Source: Bugula neritina
Lineage: Eukaryota; Bryozoa; Gymnolaemata; Cheilostomatida; Bugulidae
Assembly: GCA_964035545.1 (NCBI GenBank)
Contig: OZ037769.1
Coordinates: 14,934,633 to 14,998,632 of the forward strand
Direction of reading: 5' to 3'
DNA length: 64,000 bases
A program made the position numbers and the translations under genes. The notes beneath the pieces are model-generated. The model had not been told where the DNA came from, did not search any database, and saw only the letters and a program-made list of their open reading frames with translations. Numbering within the stretch: the stretch's first letter is position 1; each line of letters opens with the position of its first letter. Below are positions 60,001 through 64,000 of this stretch, one piece after another.

Positions 60001-63000
60001 ATAACTATAACAAATTGGAATATTATAAATTTTTTATTGCAAAATGATATGTTTTTGATACAATGGCTGACCAAAACTTTTGACAGCAATTGCGCTAAAT
60101 TTTCACAAATTCTTTCTCATAAATTTAGCTTATCGTAAAATGCAAAAATTGCAAAAGTTCACTGTACACCAAACACTATGAATTGATATTAATCAGCCAC
60201 CTCAAGTTTTGTAGCAGTGCAGGAAAGCCAAATGCAGTAAACAATATGACGTCTTGATTGAAGCAACTAATTTGCCCTTTCATGATTTGTAGAACGATGA
60301 TGATATTGAATACACCATCACCAAAGCTAATCCAAATGATGTGGTAGATATTGTAGTTTCTGTTACATCTAAACCCATCCCAGACGTTGATCCAATTGAG
60401 ATCAACACCAGACTTAACAGCCTTGATATAAGCTTTGACGAAGAATCATCTGTAAGTTTGCTTTCTTGAAAAGAAGCATTGTTTTTTATTTATAAGGTTT
60501 ATCCTCTGTACAGTAAAATCAAATAGACACTTGAAATACTTATTTACATGGCGTATGCATGGCAGTCATAGTAATAGGGTGACAGCTGTTTAAGATATTT
60601 AATTTTAGCTACCACCTTTTGCAATATTAATGATATTACATACTAATCAAGAAAATATAACATGTTGCAAATCCTTAATAACCAATAATACAATCATATG
60701 TTATTATCATAATTTGTAAACCATAATTTTTTTATTTATCCCTTCAACTATTCAAATATATTTTAGCTTGTCCTCTACACAGATATATTTCAAGGTCTCA
60801 CACCTGTCTTAAACCTTACTGTGTACAACATCATCAAAACATCTACTGGCGATGAGCTTGAGCTAAAAGCTTTAGATGACGGCACAGGTTAAATTATTAT
60901 ATAATATCACTTTTTTTGTTAATTTTGTTGTTGTAAAAACCTGACCTGTAGTACATTTTGGAGTTGCAAATAAATTACCTGTCTGAATGCTATACATGGC
61001 CAACATGGGATTATTAATTGAAAATTGTTGCATCTTTTACAACAACAAAATACAATCAATAGAAAAAAAATGTTCTACACTTTTTCTAAATTAGCCAAAA
61101 CACTCATAGAAAGTTATCTAACAAATTGCAGCAAAATTAGAAATTAAAAAAACTTACTTTAAATTGAAGTGCATCAGCAAACAGCTATAAGCCGCCACAG
61201 TTTGAGTAAAGAAAAACTATTAGATGAAAAAAATAATTATTTTGTTAGAGTAATTTTTGTTGGGAATCCAAACAATTTAGCTTTGGTAATTCAAAAAGAT
61301 GAACCTGTTACTTATGCTGTATTGCAATTATATAAATTATTCAATTTCCGTAGTATTTTCACCCTGCCCTGCAGCTATAACAATTAAAGCAAAAGCAGAA
61401 ATTTGAGAACATAGTTATCTACTTTATAAATTTGTAAGTGACGATCAACACATGCAGTTAAACTATTTCTTTCATTTTTTTAGGAAAGGATTCAACCCCA
61501 GATGATGGTATTTATACAGCTGTACTATTACCTCACCAGTTTGCAGGCGATGGGTATTACAGCATACAGGTATATTAATGAAAATACTCCTGAAGTGAAC
61601 TAGTCTGATAGATAACAATGTGTACTGTTTCCTTTCAATTTTTTACTTTAATATAAGTACACTCCAATTAACATATTATGCTCTAATTGCTACTTATATC
61701 AAAAACATTATAATTGTGAGATTTTATAAAGCTAATTGAGTAAATAATATCATCATTAGTTATAATAATAATTCTTTTGAACTGTATAGATGTGTCTATT
61801 TAAACCAGCTAATAGTATATCTCACTGCAAATGCAATAGGTACACATTCCATTTGTTGTTATTATTTGTGTCTGTAATTATTTAAGGTTGAGATTGATGG
61901 TGAAAGCGTGCTACCTGGTTCTCCCACCAATCGGGTCAAAAGATGCGTAGATTGCGCTCCAAGTAGTCTTGGTACAGTGCAGAGAACCAAATCTGGTAAA
62001 TGTTTTCTGTTTGCTTTTAAAAAAGCAATATTTTCTTGAAAAATTATATTAGATCATCACCTTCTATTCTTAAAAAATCTTTAAAACTTTTTGAATGCAT
62101 TAATTTGTATTAAACTAAAACATGAAAAGAAGATATTTAAGCTTTTGTTTTGTTTAGGCTATCTGCGCTGCCCTCTGAATTTCTTGTTTTTCGATTGATA
62201 ACTTTAGCCTAATAAGTAAATAAACTTAAATATATAAGTAAAATATAGAAAACCAATGCATTTCTTTAATTGGCATAATTATGTTGAAAGTGACACTGCA
62301 TGCTGTTACAAAATTGGGCAATATGTTATACATAGATAAATGTCTATTAGTTTTTATTGCACTTTATGCAATTTCAAACGATGTTTAAATATGCATGTCT
62401 TATAAGCCTTTAATAAATATTTTAAATGTGACTTGGCGACAAAAATATTTGAAAAATATATTTTGATAATCCGATGATCCATCATTCATGCAATCAAGTT
62501 TAAGCAAAATTATTGATTGCTATTTTTGGTTTACATCAATGCAGTGATTTGAAAAAGTCATAAAAAATAAACTAAATAAATTCAGTTTTTAAAAAAACAA
62601 TATTATTTGAAATGTGCTAAAATTGCTATTTTAATGCTAATACAGGAGGAGTGATTACCGTAGCAAACTATAGGGTTGTTCCTGACACGACCCCTCCTGA
62701 GAGAATCAAAGATCTGGTAGTTGACTCAGGAAACACAACAAACAACACAACTATATTCACTCTCTCTTGGACAGCTCCTGGAAATGATCTAAATGTTGGA
62801 AGAGGTGAGGTCTTGGATACAGTCCCAGTTGTTTTATTCTATGTATATGTTCTATGTTTGCTTTCTTTGAAATAGATAATTTAAAAATTCAAGTCTAATT
62901 ATAACAGTGGTTTCTTCAATTATTATCAAATTTTAGTCATCTTTAAGTTGTATTATTTGCAATATTTTTACTGTACATAAAAACTGCTAAAAATTATTCC

Positions 63001-64000
63001 AGATATATCAGGTATACATTAACAAATGATTTATTTACTATTCAGGTATATAACTATTTGCATTTAAGTAAACTCTTATAAACTAATCCTATAAAACTGT
63101 GTAAACAGTTTTTACACCTCTCTGTCAATTTTATATTGCTATACCAAAAATTTTTTGCAATTTTATAAACTTTAGACAATACAGTTTTCTTCAATTCTTG
63201 TGCAGAGTGTTACAAATAAGATTTGAGTTTTTGCTTTTCAGGCTAAAGCCACTTGACCGCTAGGCGCAATAATATATTTACACTTTTCAATATTGACACT
63301 GTACACTTTCTGCTAACACTATAATGTTACTTATATCATATTTTATTTTCTCTCAGCGGCGGCCTACACCTTCTTTGTATCCAATGACTCATCACTAAAC
63401 AATCTACAACTGTTACCCAACAATCACAAGAGTATCATAACTAATGTCAGCAGTCTTTTAGTTGATGCCGGTACAAATCTGGAACTCAAAGTAGATTTTG
63501 GTGAGTCTATGTAGAAGTTAGATATCTCTTTAGTATCTAAGAATGAATTTGAAGATGATAAATGTCTGTGTGTTTTAATTTATTTTAAGAAATCATGTCA
63601 ATAAAACTTTTGGTATTATATTGTAATTTGATGTGATAAAATATTACAAACATATAAAATTATATAATAATAGATTAGTATATATAATATAGTATAAATA
63701 TTAGAGTATTATAATATAATGAAATTCAACATGATTTAATATAATACAATATTATAACCTCATAATATAATATAATTAAATACAATATAATTACTCACAA
63801 ACAACGTGTGGTTTAAGAACTCCAGTCTTAAATATTATACTTGATATAAGTTTTATATATTTGTTATATATACACTTCACATTAAGTAATTTTTTATTAT
63901 AATTGGTTTTTTTTCTTTTTTTAGAGCAATTAGAGTTTGGTGATGGATCTAATGTGACCCTTAACACCTATTATATAAGGATGATAGCAGAAGATGACAA
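51084..64000 (+). CDS. CLCA-family protein (3' partial, first 919 codons)
   Basis: Secreted or surface protein of the calcium-activated chloride channel regulator family. Exons: 51084-51269, 52409-52525, 53460-53634, 55345-55465, 55860-56013, 56301-56412, 57420-57730, 58303-58530, 58946-59082, 59194-59341, 59658-59873, 60293-60451, 60767-60887, 61484-61569, 61887-61995, 62646-62804, 63357-63500 and 63925 to the window end; phases all agree. Signal peptide at 1-23 (KKAFLLFSVFFLARNAAA); metalloprotease-like domain to about 290 with YIHLTPDF and KEFAHLKWGLFDE (165-177), where HExxH has lost its first His; Thr-rich linker 323-363; VWA domain with complete MIDAS (DVSGS 386-390, GGTS, LLSDG); beta-rich region; fibronectin-III-like part with SWTAPGNDLNVGRA. 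The stop lies beyond the window. Confidence 0.9.
52113..52292 (+). repeat. tRNA-derived SINE, near full length
   Basis: Sense copy in intron 1 of the CLCA-like gene: head GCAGCCGTGGTCTATTATAA, B box GGGTTTGAGCCC, body TGTGCCTCATCTAAACTTAA, tail CAGGGGTTTCTCACATGGAT. Best copy for the 3' end. Confidence 0.8.
52583..52776 (-). repeat. tRNA-derived SINE, diverged
   Basis: Antisense copy in intron 2 of the CLCA-like gene with core TTTGGCACAGGGACAATTAT and head AACTACCACAGCTGCTCTC on the + strand. Confidence 0.65.
53635..55344. other. 1.7-kb intron 3 of the CLCA-like gene
   Basis: AT-rich, no repeat family or gene recognised. Confidence 0.5.
55696..55850. repeat. CA-rich microsatellite abutting a splice acceptor
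   Basis: (ACGC)n, (CA)n and (TACACA)n units fill most of intron 4 of the CLCA-like gene and run to within ten bases of the exon 5 acceptor (ACACGTAG). Confidence 0.9.
56078..56142 (-). repeat. SINE 3'-end fragment
   Basis: Only the tail is present (TAGCCCTGCGAGAAACCCCT, then GATGGAAAGGCTTTTGGTTA), in intron 5 of the CLCA-like gene. Confidence 0.6.
56413..57419. other. 1.0-kb intron 6 of the CLCA-like gene
   Basis: AT-rich with no recognised element. Confidence 0.5.
59388..59451 (-). repeat. tRNA-like repeat fragment
   Basis: Related to 18943-19014 (the + strand reads TTGAGAATCAAACCCGAGAC against CTGGGAATCGAGCCCGAGAC), followed by a duplicated GATAGCAGGCG. In intron 10 of the CLCA-like gene. 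Confidence 0.5.
63650..63800. repeat. AT-only low-complexity tract
   Basis: Degenerate TATAATATA units in the last intron of the CLCA-like gene. Confidence 0.6.

Overview
The window is AT-rich nuclear DNA from an animal. The genes are split by GT-AG introns of 0.1 to 4.5 kb, and the introns carry long (TA)n arrays, tRNA-derived SINEs and retroelements. The protein families (SLC16-type transporters, a CLCA protein) and this intron style fit an invertebrate metazoan. The sequence alone does not fix the phylum. All coordinates and splice sites below were read by eye from the sequence and phase-checked; no search or alignment program was run.

From 1 to about 42.9 kb, on the + strand, lies a head-to-tail array of five SLC16 (monocarboxylate-transporter-like) genes with one shared exon plan, called A to I here. 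Copy 1 lacks only its first coding exon, which must lie just left of the window. Copies 2 to 5 are complete. Exons B, C, F, G and H keep almost fixed lengths (144, 252, 133, 134 and 169 nt) and phases in all copies, so the array arose by tandem duplication. Decayed exon relics at about 4.5 kb and 13.0-13.8 kb show that further copies were lost. Copies 1 and 2 are near identical even within some introns. Insertions in the array include an antisense 5'-truncated LINE (about 17-18 kb), a piggyBac-like MITE flanked by TTAA (11.9-12.6 kb), a likely solo LTR (34.9-35.4 kb), at least ten SINE pieces and six (TA)n arrays.

From 43,822 to 49,188 there is a young Ty3/gypsy-type LTR retrotransposon on the - strand. 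It has 353-bp LTRs differing at five sites, a GTAT target duplication, a tRNA-Leu primer site, a polypurine tract, gag with a CCHC knuckle, a pol frame and a third ORF. The pol frame runs without a stop but lacks the reverse transcriptase, RNase H and integrase core, so the copy looks like a packaged non-autonomous derivative. A slippery heptamer followed by a perfect 11-bp hairpin at the gag/pol overlap, and a well-formed intron before the third ORF, suggest how its frames are expressed.

From 51,084 to the right edge, on the + strand, lie the first 18 exons (919 codons) of a CLCA-family gene: signal peptide, CLCA metalloprotease-like domain, threonine-rich linker, VWA domain with an intact MIDAS, and a fibronectin-III-like region. 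Its HExxH motif reads KEFAH, so the self-cleaving protease is probably inactive. The gene continues beyond the window. No bacterial features, CRISPR array or convincing functional tRNA or rRNA gene was seen.
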